This document shows, piece after piece, positions 57,580-64,000 of a DNA stretch of 64,000 bases (position 1 is the first letter of the stretch; every line of letters starts with the position of its first letter). Source of the stretch: Rhodococcus wratislaviensis. GTDB taxonomy: Bacteria > Actinomycetota > Actinomycetes > Mycobacteriales > Mycobacteriaceae. The DNA lies in assembly GCF_900455735.1 (NCBI RefSeq), contig NZ_UAUI01000001.1, forward strand, positions 1,085,001-1,149,000. Direction: 5' to 3'. The notes below the pieces were generated by a model, which was not told the DNA's origin, ran no database searches, and worked only from the letters and a program-made list of their open reading frames with translations. A program made the translations under genes and the position numbers.

Positions 57580-58255
57580 CGGGATAGTCGAGGATCGACG
57601 ACGCCGCCCGCGCCGCGATCAACGGCCTGGGCGACAGCGGCAGGTGGATGACCGGGGACGGCGGCGGTTCGGGATCGGGCCCGGCCTCGGGTAGGGGTTC
57701 GGCCTCGGCCTCGGGTTCGGGTTCCCGTTTCGTGCCGCTGCCGAGATCGAGCGCGTCGAGCAGCGGCATCAGCTCGGCGGCGATCCGATCCCCCACCTGC
57801 GTGAACGCCGCCTCGCCGAGGCCGACGGGGTCGCTGATGTTCGCGTCGTCGATGTCCCCGTACTCCCTCCGGGCGACGGCGAGTTCGGCGACGGTGCGGG
57901 CACCGGTGTCGGTGGCGATCCGGCGGGCCTCGCGAAGCGTGAACGTGCAGTGGCTCGTCCCGAGGAGCAGTTCCATCGAACGGTCCCGGATCTGCTCGGT
58001 CATCGCGAGGACCAGGTCGGCGCGCTTGATCATCTCGGGCAGCAGGCGACGCGCCCGGAAACCGTCGGCGCTCGCGCCGAGGCCTTCGATGACGCGGGCG
58101 GCGACGGGCTCGATCGGAAAGCCCACGAGGGCGCGGACACCGGCGCTCTCGGCCGTGAGGTGCGGCAGGTCGTGGGCGTGCGCGTACGCGTGTGTCAGCC
58201 GCTCTGCTATCGGTGAGCGGCAGACGTTCCCGCTACAGACGAACAGAACGTGCAT
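57563..58255 (-). CDS. Low-molecular-weight protein tyrosine phosphatase-like protein with acidic tail
   Basis: 230 residues. The catalytic P-loop is VCSGNVCRSP (Cys7, Arg13) and the general acid is in the NISDPVG segment. The core of about 165 residues is followed by a tail rich in Glu and Pro (GTKREPEPEAEAEPLPEAG and onward) not found in ordinary LMW-PTPs. Members also dephosphorylate arginine or act as arsenate reductases, but the neighbourhood offers no arsenic genes. The C-terminal 17 bp overlap the sulfotransferase gene on the other strand. Confidence 0.88.
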   Translation of the reverse strand: MHVLFVCSGNVCRSPIAERLTHAYAHAHDLPHLTAESAGVRALVGFPIEPVAARVIEGLGASADGFRARRLLPEMIKRADLVLAMTEQIRDRSMELLLGTSHCTFTLREARRIATDTGARTVAELAVARREYGDIDDANISDPVGLGEAAFTQVGDRIAAELMPLLDALDLGSGTKREPEPEAEAEPLPEAGPDPEPPPSPVIHLPLSPRPLIAARAASSILDYPVSWSR

Positions 58256-58536
58256 GAGGGAACCCTAACCAGCGACTTCGCCCTCGCGCGCGGACAATTC
58301 CACTGTCCGAGCGGTCTGTTTCCGACGTTCATCTGCCCGTGGTGAGTCGTTCATCCCCTGGATTCCTCGTGGTCACCTCGAATCACGAACGCCCAGCTCA
58401 CGCCCGTGAGAATCGCGCACCGCCACGTGTGCGATCTGCGTCACTTTCCGGGAGTCCGGGCCTTCCGGACCCGGGGCCGTCTGCCCACAGCAGACAATTG
58501 CCGGTACGGTGCCGGCGCGGCGGTAGTAATGGAGGC
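58256..58536. other. 281-bp divergent control region of the phosphatase and clpP genes
   Basis: No gene is seen. It must contain the promoters of both genes. A GC-rich inverted stretch GCCGGTACGGTGCCGGC occurs at about 58499-58515, close to the clpP start, and could be a regulator site, possibly for the ClgR-like protein coded 1.5 kb away, but I cannot match it to a known ClgR motif. Confidence 0.35.
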
Positions 58537-59145
58537 ATGACCACAGCCGCACTACCCGACCTGAACTACCGCGACCTGTTGGCGGACAGACTGTTTCGCC
58601 AGCGCACGATTCTCCTCACCGGCGAGGTGGACGACGCCATGGCCGAGCGGGCCTGCTCCGAACTGGTTCTGCTCGCGGCCGCCGACCCCAAACGCGACAT
58701 CGTGCTGTACATCAATTCACCGGGCGGTTCCGTCTTCGCCGGTCTGGCCATCTACGACACGATGAAGCTCGTTCCCAACGACGTGGTGACCGTCGCCATG
58801 GGTTTCGCCGCGAGCATGGGCCAGGTATTGCTGTGCTCGGGCACCCACGGCAAGCGGATCAGCCTGGCGCACAGCCGCATCATGATGCATCAGCCCTCGG
58901 CGGGCATCGGCGGCACCGCCGTCGACATCGCCATACAGGCCGAGAGCCTCGAACGGATGAAACGACAGTCGCAGGAGATCCTCGCCGCCGAGACGGGGCA
59001 TCCGGTCGAGCAGATCGCCGAGGACAGCGATCGGGACCGGTGGTTCACCGCCGACGAGGCCCGCGACTACGGGATCGTCGACCGCGTCGTGTCCTCGTTC
59101 GCCGAGATCGCCCCGCACACCACCGCCCCGAGAATTGGATTGTGA
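58537..59145 (+). CDS. ATP-dependent Clp protease proteolytic subunit (accessory copy 1)
   Basis: Serine protease subunit of 202 residues. Catalytic Ser93 is in [13 protein letters not shown] and His118 in [10 protein letters not shown]; the [11 protein letters not shown] handle segment is present. ATG 58537 has GGAGG two to seven bases upstream. It is paired with a second clpP gene (4-bp gap) and stands apart from any tig-clpP1P2-clpX cluster, so it is likely the extra pair that some actinobacteria carry and induce under stress. Both subunits are probably needed for a mixed barrel. Confidence 0.93.
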   Translation: MTTAALPDLNYRDLLADRLFRQRTILLTGEVDDAMAERACSELVLLAAADPKRDIVLYINSPGGSVFAGLAIYDTMKLVPNDVVTVAMGFAASMGQVLLCSGTHGKRISLAHSRIMMHQPSAGIGGTAVDIAIQAESLERMKRQSQEILAAETGHPVEQIAEDSDRDRWFTADEARDYGIVDRVVSSFAEIAPHTTAPRIGL

Positions 59146-59149
59146 AGCC

Positions 59150-59734
59150 ATGTCCCAATACACCATTCCCCACGTCATCGAACGCACCCCGGCAGGCGAG
59201 CGGTCGTTCGACATCTTCAGCCGACTGCTGAACGAGCGGATCGTCTTCCTGGGCACCGAGATCGACGACGGTGTCGCCAATGTCGTGATGGCGCAGCTGC
59301 TCCACCTCCAGGCGGACAGTTCCGATCAGGAAATTGGGCTGTATATCAATTCCCCCGGCGGCTCCACGACCGCGATGCTCGCGATCTACGACACGATGCA
59401 GTTCCTCCGCCCGACCATCGCCACGTACTGCATGGGGCAGGCCGCGTCCGCCGCCGCCGTGCTCCTGGCGGCGGGAACCAAGGGACACCGCCACGTCCTG
59501 GCGCATTCCCGGACACTGCTGCACCAGCCGTCCACGCAGGGCAACGGCACGATCTCCGACCTCGCGCTCCAGGCCGCGGAGATCATGAGGGTCCGTTCGC
59601 AGACCGAGGCGATTCTGAGCAAACACACCGGCCAGACCGTCGAGCGCCTGCGGCGGGACACCGACCGGGATCGCATCTTCACAGCCGAGGAGGCCATCGA
59701 CTACGGCCTGGCCGACACGCTCGTCGCGGCCTGA
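59150..59734 (+). CDS. ATP-dependent Clp protease proteolytic subunit (accessory copy 2)
   Basis: 194 residues. Ser100 is in [13 protein letters not shown] and His125 in TLLHQPSTQ, so the active site is complete. The axial loop region ([21 protein letters not shown]) is typical of ClpP2-like subunits. ATG 59150 is chosen by homology (MSQYTIPHV). It probably forms a two-type ClpP complex with the product of the preceding gene. The convergent ClgR-like regulator gene ends 10 bp further on. Confidence 0.93.
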   Translation: MSQYTIPHVIERTPAGERSFDIFSRLLNERIVFLGTEIDDGVANVVMAQLLHLQADSSDQEIGLYINSPGGSTTAMLAIYDTMQFLRPTIATYCMGQAASAAAVLLAAGTKGHRHVLAHSRTLLHQPSTQGNGTISDLALQAAEIMRVRSQTEAILSKHTGQTVERLRRDTDRDRIFTAEEAIDYGLADTLVAA

Positions 59735-59744
59735 CCGGAGGACG

Positions 59745-60092
59745 CTAGGCGGCGAGCAGGGTGGGCACCTGCCGGTTCGAGCTCCTGGCCGCCGAGTTCC
59801 GGTTCGCCGCGCCGAGCCGGCGCCCGGACCGGAACAGCAGGTGTTCCACCGGCAGACCGAGCGCGCCGCACACTGCGCGCAGCATTTCCGACGAAGGCTC
59901 CTTCTTCCCGCGTTCGATCTCGGAGAGGTACTGCTTCGACATGCCGACGGCGGCCGCGACGTCCTCGAGACTCCGATCCTGGTCCCGGCGCGCCTCGCGG
60001 AGCACTCGCCCGTACAGCTCACGCACCAGCGGCTCCTCCCGTGATTGCTCGGGAGCGGCCGTCACCAGCGTCAGTCTGCGCTGAGCTTCCAT
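59745..60092 (-). CDS. ClgR-like XRE-family transcriptional regulator
   Basis: 115 residues with one Cro/CI helix-turn-helix (LREARRDQDRSLEDVAAAVG then MSKQYLSEIERGKKEPSSEM, about 33-75). This HTH sequence is that of ClgR, the activator of clp genes in actinobacteria. The protein ends VPTLLAA; the LAA end equals the end of the ssrA tag, and Streptomyces ClgR, which ends in Ala-Ala, is itself degraded by ClpP. It faces the clpP pair tail to tail, so a feedback loop through proteolysis is likely. Confidence 0.88.
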   Translation of the reverse strand: MEAQRRLTLVTAAPEQSREEPLVRELYGRVLREARRDQDRSLEDVAAAVGMSKQYLSEIERGKKEPSSEMLRAVCGALGLPVEHLLFRSGRRLGAANRNSAARSSNRQVPTLLAA

Positions 60093-60198
60093 ACCTCCGG
60101 AGTCTTCCAGACGACGCTCCCGGGCGCCTCGCCGTTCACCGACAGCGGACAGCCGATCAGTACCGCCCGGCGACGGGGCACGGACGGACCGATCGGCG

Positions 60199-61047
60199 TC
60201 ACGACTGATCGAGCAGGTGGTTGCCGAGGAAGCCGTCGACGCGCACGGCCGCCTCGTCCGGGATCCAGTGGCTCACGCCGTGGAGCACCTCGTAGGTGTA
60301 CGGGCCGTCGACGAATCGCGAGGTCAGCGCCGGCCCCACCGGACCGATCGCCGTGTCGCCGTCGCTCCACACGAGGAGCGTGGGCACCCGAACCTTCCGG
60401 GAGGCCGATCGGGGTGCGGTGAACGGCATGGCCCGATACCAGTTCAGGGCGCCCCGAGCCCGCGTCCGGTCGCGCATCGACTCCAGGTCGCGCTTCGCCT
60501 CGCCCGCGGACTGACCGCTGGCGCGCAGGGCGCGGTAGCCGAAACGGTCCGAGGCGATCACCCGCTCCGGAATCCACGGCAGCTGGAACGCGAACATGTA
60601 CCAGGACTTCAGGATCTGGCGACTGGTGAACATCGCCCGCACGAATGCCGCAGGGTGCGGAACCGACAGTGCCGTGAGCGTGCGGACCCGGTCGGGCCGT
60701 TCCGCCGCGATACCCCAGGCCACCGCTGCGCCCCAGTCGTGCCCGACGACATGCGCCGGGCCGAGACCTGCCTGGTCGATGAGGGCGACGACGTCTGCGA
60801 CCAGTTCCGAGGTGCGGTACGCCCAGCGGGCGCGGGGCCGGGCCCCGGCCGAATAGCCGCGCTGGTCCGGCGCGAGGGTGCGGAAACCCCGCCGGTGCAG
60901 CAACGGCGCCAGTGCGTCCCACGACCGCGAGTCCTGCGGAAATCCGTGCAACAGCACTACCGGCGTGCCGTCGATCGGACCCTCGTCGCGGACGTCGAAC
61001 ACGAGCCCGTCACGGGTGAACAGGCCGATCCGCTCCGTGCCGCTCAT
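60199..61047 (-). CDS. Alpha/beta hydrolase, epoxide-hydrolase-like
   Basis: 282 residues. Oxyanion segment LLHGFPQDSRSWD (33-45) and nucleophile elbow HVVGHDWGAAVAWG with Asp104, which favours an epoxide hydrolase or haloalkane-dehalogenase-type nucleophile over an esterase serine. The acid and base candidates are in LVWSDGDTAIGP and HGVSHWIPDEAA. The HGxP motif supports epoxide hydrolase. It overlaps the amidohydrolase gene by 4 bp, so the two are co-expressed. Confidence 0.88.
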   Translation of the reverse strand: MSGTERIGLFTRDGLVFDVRDEGPIDGTPVVLLHGFPQDSRSWDALAPLLHRRGFRTLAPDQRGYSAGARPRARWAYRTSELVADVVALIDQAGLGPAHVVGHDWGAAVAWGIAAERPDRVRTLTALSVPHPAAFVRAMFTSRQILKSWYMFAFQLPWIPERVIASDRFGYRALRASGQSAGEAKRDLESMRDRTRARGALNWYRAMPFTAPRSASRKVRVPTLLVWSDGDTAIGPVGPALTSRFVDGPYTYEVLHGVSHWIPDEAAVRVDGFLGNHLLDQS

Positions 61048-62831
61048 CGGACGGCCGTCTCACGCTCGCTGCGGTCTGCGGCCGACGCACCGGCACGGAG
61101 GAACCGTCCCGTCTTGGTGACGCCGAACCCGCCGGTGAACTCGCCGTCGCGATACACGAGTCTGCCGTTGATCACCGTCGCGACCGCCGCGCCGTCGCTG
61201 CGGTTCACCATCCGGCGCAGACCGCCGTATTCGGGGACCTCGGCCTCGAACAATCCGTCCACCGTGGCGTCGAGGCCTGCCGGATCGATGACGACGAGAT
61301 CGGCGCGGTCCCCTTCACGCAGGTGTCCGGCGTCGAGGCCGTACCAGTCGGCCAGCTCTCCCGTCAGCCGGTGGACGGCACGCTCGACGGACAGGAACGG
61401 CTTTCGGTCGGATTGCGCGTCCTTGACTTTCTTCAGCAACCGGATCGGATAGTTGTAGAACGCCATGTTGCGCAGGTGCGCACCCGCGTCGCCGAATCCC
61501 ATCTGCACCCCGGAGCTGGCCGCGAGCTTCTTCGCGAACTTGGGACGATGGTTGGCGATGGTGGTCCGCCACCGCAGGTCGGTGCCGTACTTCACGACGA
61601 GATCGAGGTACGCGTCGACCGGGTGCACGCCACGCAGGTCGCCCACCGCGCCGAACGTCTTGCCGATCAGCGTCTCGTAGGGGCACCCGACGATCACCGC
61701 GTCGTAGAAGTTGCGGTGCCAGATGCGGGGGCTGAACTTGTTGTCGTAATCCTTGCGGAACCGACGTCGGTAGGACTCGTCCTGCAGCAGGGCGTTTCGC
61801 TCCACCTGGTCCTTGAGATGCAGTGCCGCCGCGCCGGCACCGAACTCCTCGAACACCACGAGGTCGATTCCGTCCGCGTAGACGGTGAACGGCACCGGGA
61901 GGTGCTGCCACTTGAAGTCGGTTCTGGCGAAGCGATTCAGCAGCGGCGCAGCGGCGAGCATGAAGTACACGATCGGCGGGTAGGCCTTCGAGTCCGCGGC
62001 CGACAGCAGCGACGTCTTGAGGGGTTTGCGTCGTCCCAGACCCGAACTCTCCGCGAAGAATCCCGCGATGTTGGGGTGCAGGTTGATCGTCGGCGCGCTC
62101 TGCAGGATCTTGCCGCGCTCGCGCAGGATGCGGTTGAGGAAGCGGAACTCCTTCCACCGCGCATACGTGGACGGCAATGAGCGCGAACGGTATTGGTCGC
62201 CGTCGATCTTGTCGAGCGCATTGGTCATCGAGGACAGTCCGAGGAAGCCAGCGTCCACGGCCTCGGTGAGCAGCGCGCCCATCCGCTCGAGTTCGCGAGC
62301 ACTCGGCTTGGTCCGCTTGTCGGTGCCCCGGCCGAGGCCGAGCACGTGGGTGCGGATGTCGGAGTGTCCGATGAAACCGGCGATGTTGGGGCCGAGCGGA
62401 AGCGACTCGAGTGCCTCGACATACTCCGCCGGGCTCTGCCAGATCTTGTTCTCCTCCAGGATCCTGAGCACGGAGTCGTGTGGCACGGCCTCGACCCGGC
62501 TGAACAGGTCGGCGCACTCGCGCGGCGTCGAGTACACAGTGGACAGGGAGCAGTTTCCGAGGACGACGGTGGTCACGCCGTGTCGCACCGACTCCGGCAG
62601 TCCGGGGCTGACGAGCACCTCGGCGTCGTAGTGGGTGTGCACGTCCACGAACCCGGGGACCACCCATTTGCCTGCCGCATCGATGATCTCGGTGTCGGGT
62701 CCGACGGGCAGCGGACGGATCGATGCGCGGACGACGACGCCGTCGCGGATGCCGAGATTGCGCCGCCGGGGCGCGGATCCGGTTCCGTCGAACCACAGCC
62801 CATCATTGACGACGACATCGAAATCCGACAT
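61044..62831 (-). CDS. N-acyl-D-amino-acid deacylase-type amidohydrolase
   Basis: 595 residues of the amidohydrolase superfamily. The first metal motif is GFVDVHTHYDAEV (61-73); later GFIGHSDIRTHVLG and MGFGDAGAHLRNMAFYN carry further metal and substrate residues. Members of this group in actinobacteria are annotated as D-aminoacylases, but their substrates are mostly unknown. ATG 62831 has GGAG eight bases upstream and gives the family start MSDFDVVVNDGLWFDGTG. It is divergent from a TetR gene across a palindrome and is coupled to an alpha/beta hydrolase. Confidence 0.88.
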   Translation of the reverse strand: MSDFDVVVNDGLWFDGTGSAPRRRNLGIRDGVVVRASIRPLPVGPDTEIIDAAGKWVVPGFVDVHTHYDAEVLVSPGLPESVRHGVTTVVLGNCSLSTVYSTPRECADLFSRVEAVPHDSVLRILEENKIWQSPAEYVEALESLPLGPNIAGFIGHSDIRTHVLGLGRGTDKRTKPSARELERMGALLTEAVDAGFLGLSSMTNALDKIDGDQYRSRSLPSTYARWKEFRFLNRILRERGKILQSAPTINLHPNIAGFFAESSGLGRRKPLKTSLLSAADSKAYPPIVYFMLAAAPLLNRFARTDFKWQHLPVPFTVYADGIDLVVFEEFGAGAAALHLKDQVERNALLQDESYRRRFRKDYDNKFSPRIWHRNFYDAVIVGCPYETLIGKTFGAVGDLRGVHPVDAYLDLVVKYGTDLRWRTTIANHRPKFAKKLAASSGVQMGFGDAGAHLRNMAFYNYPIRLLKKVKDAQSDRKPFLSVERAVHRLTGELADWYGLDAGHLREGDRADLVVIDPAGLDATVDGLFEAEVPEYGGLRRMVNRSDGAAVATVINGRLVYRDGEFTGGFGVTKTGRFLRAGASAADRSERETAVR

Positions 62832-62857
62832 TGTTGCGCTCCTCACACTCGGTATGT

Positions 62858-62872
62858 GTAACCCGAGGTTAC
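62858..62872. promoter_or_regulatory. Palindromic operator between the amidohydrolase and TetR genes
   Basis: Perfect inverted repeat GTAACC-CGA-GGTTAC, with an outer AT...AT pair that extends the symmetry (62854-62876, 8 of 10 per arm). It lies in the 99-bp divergent region, 27 bp from the amidohydrolase start. The neighbouring TetR protein is the likely ligand. Confidence 0.7.
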
Positions 62873-62930
62873 GTATCCCGTTGAGTAAAAGTCAATGGAC
62901 GGTTCGAGGGTTCCTCAATAGAGTGCAGGG

Positions 62931-63539
62931 GTGGCCGCCGCACCCCGCTCTCCCGAAGATCGGCGCGCGCAGATCCTCGACGTGGCCGTCCATCTGCTCG
63001 AAACGGTGCCGTTCGACGACCTGTCGATGGACCAGGTGGCGGCCGAGGCGGGCGTCTCCCCGCCCCTGCTGTTCCACTACTTCAAGAACAAGCAGGGTTT
63101 TCGCAACGCCGTCCTCGAGGCCTCGGCGTCCGAACTGCAACGCCGGATGACACCCGACGCGACACTCCCCGTGTCGGGACAGCTCCGAGCCGGCGTCGAG
63201 ACGTTCGCGGACGCGGTGATCGAGCACCCCACCATCTACCTGGCGGTCATGCGGATGGCCGGTAGCGGCGACGAGCGGATGCGGCAGATCTACCGCGGCA
63301 TGCGGCGGACGTTCACCCGCTGGATAGGTGCGTCGCTCGCCGAATTCGGGGTGCCGACGACACCCGCGCTCGAGGCCGCGATCTCGGGCTGGCAGGCGTT
63401 CATGGAAGAGATCGTGCTGTCGTGGCTCGACGAGCCGACCATGGACCGCACGGACATGATCGACCTCTGCGAACGCGCTTTCTATCACCTGCTTCCGGCC
63501 GCAGGCGTCGACGTCGACGCACTCGACATGACACCCTGA
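62931..63539 (+). CDS. TetR-family transcriptional regulator
   Basis: 202 residues from GTG 62931. HTH domain at about 10-55: RRAQILDVAVHLLETVPFDD, then MDQVAAEAGVSPPLLFHYFK. The C-terminal domain is all-helical (EHPTIYLAVMRMAGSGDERM). It is divergent from the amidohydrolase-hydrolase pair and presumably represses it through the palindrome between them. It is convergent with the SRPBCC gene, with 88 bp between that hold no clear terminator. Confidence 0.92.
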   Translation: MAAAPRSPEDRRAQILDVAVHLLETVPFDDLSMDQVAAEAGVSPPLLFHYFKNKQGFRNAVLEASASELQRRMTPDATLPVSGQLRAGVETFADAVIEHPTIYLAVMRMAGSGDERMRQIYRGMRRTFTRWIGASLAEFGVPTTPALEAAISGWQAFMEEIVLSWLDEPTMDRTDMIDLCERAFYHLLPAAGVDVDALDMTP

Positions 63540-63627
63540 TCCAGACCCGGCAGCGTCGCCTACCTCCACTACCGCGTCGCGAACGAGGAATTCGGCGCTC
63601 GTCGGTGCCCCCAGGGCCTACGGGATG

Positions 63628-64000
63628 TCATTGGCCGGCGCGCTGAGCCTCCAGGAAGCGTCGACCCGGCGTCGGGTCGACGCCGAAGCGCTCGGCGTAG
63701 CGCTCGTGAAGTTCCTCCCACCGGTCCCACGACCCGTGCGCCTCCGCCTCGGAGAGGAACCCGCCGGCGAGATGAGGCTCGAGCCGCGCGAAGTAGGTCT
63801 CCCAGCCGGCCGCGGTCTGCGCTGCGGTCGCACGGTCGCCGAAGACATGGATGAAGATCAACCGGCACCCGTCTCCCTCAGCGGCCAGATCGAAGCTGTA
63901 CCGCTCACCGCCGAAGGTCCACGCCAGCCGATGGGGCGCATCGACCTCGGTCACTTCGCCGGTCGCGCCGTAGGCCTCGAAGGTCTCCCCTGTCGCCGGT
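63628..64000 (-). CDS. SRPBCC/AHSA1-domain protein (5' end beyond window)
   Basis: The reading frame is open to the right edge, so the N-terminus is missing; 124 codons including the stop are seen. The visible part, TFEAYGATGEVTEVDAPHRL then AWTFGGERYSFDLAAEGDGC and LIFIHVFGDRATAAQTAAGW, matches the second half of an AHSA1-type SRPBCC (Bet v1-like) domain. The tail (ELHERYAERFGVDPTPGRRF) is extra. The internal GTG at 63954 is inside the domain and is not the start. Function unknown; members bind small hydrophobic ligands. Confidence 0.82.
   Translation of the reverse strand, partial: PATGETFEAYGATGEVTEVDAPHRLAWTFGGERYSFDLAAEGDGCRLIFIHVFGDRATAAQTAAGWETYFARLEPHLAGGFLSEAEAHGSWDRWEELHERYAERFGVDPTPGRRFLEAQRAGQ

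Overview
The window is GC-rich actinobacterial chromosome with dense, often 4-bp-overlapping genes. Gene content and order (murA, corrinoid adenosyltransferase, atpIBEFHAGDC, wecA-sua5-prmC-prfA-rpmE-rho, thrB-thrC-hom-lysA-argS, many acyl-CoA and SDR enzymes) point to Rhodococcus, probably a large-genome catabolic species of the R. jostii/R. opacus type. That placement is from family knowledge, not a search. I see no insertion sequence, prophage, CRISPR array or rRNA. One tRNA-Arg(CCG) is present.

Housekeeping half (1-28,742). On the left lies the start of murA, with Asp at the usual catalytic Cys position, then a PduO-type adenosyltransferase and a DUF2550 protein. The F1Fo ATP synthase operon reads leftward from an AtpI-like gene to atpC. 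Upstream of it lie wecA, sua5, prmC, prfA, rpmE and rho, then argS-lysA-hom-thrC-thrB. Next come a DUF3105/DUF305 membrane pair, a phosphoketolase, the tRNA and an N5-(carboxyethyl)ornithine synthase-like gene.

Catabolic island (28,815-48,280). An eleven-gene leftward operon carries two acyl-CoA ligase/MDR-type enzymes, three acyl-CoA dehydrogenases, four SDRs, an enoyl-CoA hydratase and an APH-fold kinase. It faces a rightward operon (MaoC, acyl-CoA ligase, MDR oxidoreductase), from which it is separated by overlapping back-to-back promoters. The APH-fold kinase and the ACAD11-like dehydrogenase are the split form of human ACAD10/11 and of LvaA/LvaC, which degrade 4-hydroxyacyl-CoAs through a phosphorylated intermediate. 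A phosphotriesterase-like lactonase, an MHS transporter and two TetR regulators follow. Three promoter regions of the island share a CGTCARGTTCAAGT-like element. This suggests one lactone/hydroxy-acid regulon. The ACAD11-like gene has codon usage sharply unlike all its neighbours.

Sulfonation module (48,361-57,579). cysD, cysNC, a CysQ fused to an NTF2-like domain, an epoxide-hydrolase-like NTF2 protein and an FGE-like protein form one overlapping leftward operon. An IclR regulator lies next to it, and divergent from the regulator are a DUF1214 protein, an SDR and a PAPS-dependent sulfotransferase. The two operons share two palindromic operator types (GGTNCA-TATT-TGNACC and TAGAAC-N2-GTTCTA-like). 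PAPS synthesis, sulfonate transfer and PAP removal thus sit in one apparently co-regulated locus without sulfate-reduction genes. This is the best candidate for an undescribed system.

Right end (57,563-64,000). Here are a low-molecular-weight phosphatase with an acidic, proline-rich tail, an extra clpP pair facing a ClgR-like regulator ending in Leu-Ala-Ala, an alpha/beta hydrolase, an N-acyl-D-amino-acid-deacylase-type amidohydrolase divergent from a TetR gene across a palindrome, and a partial SRPBCC protein.
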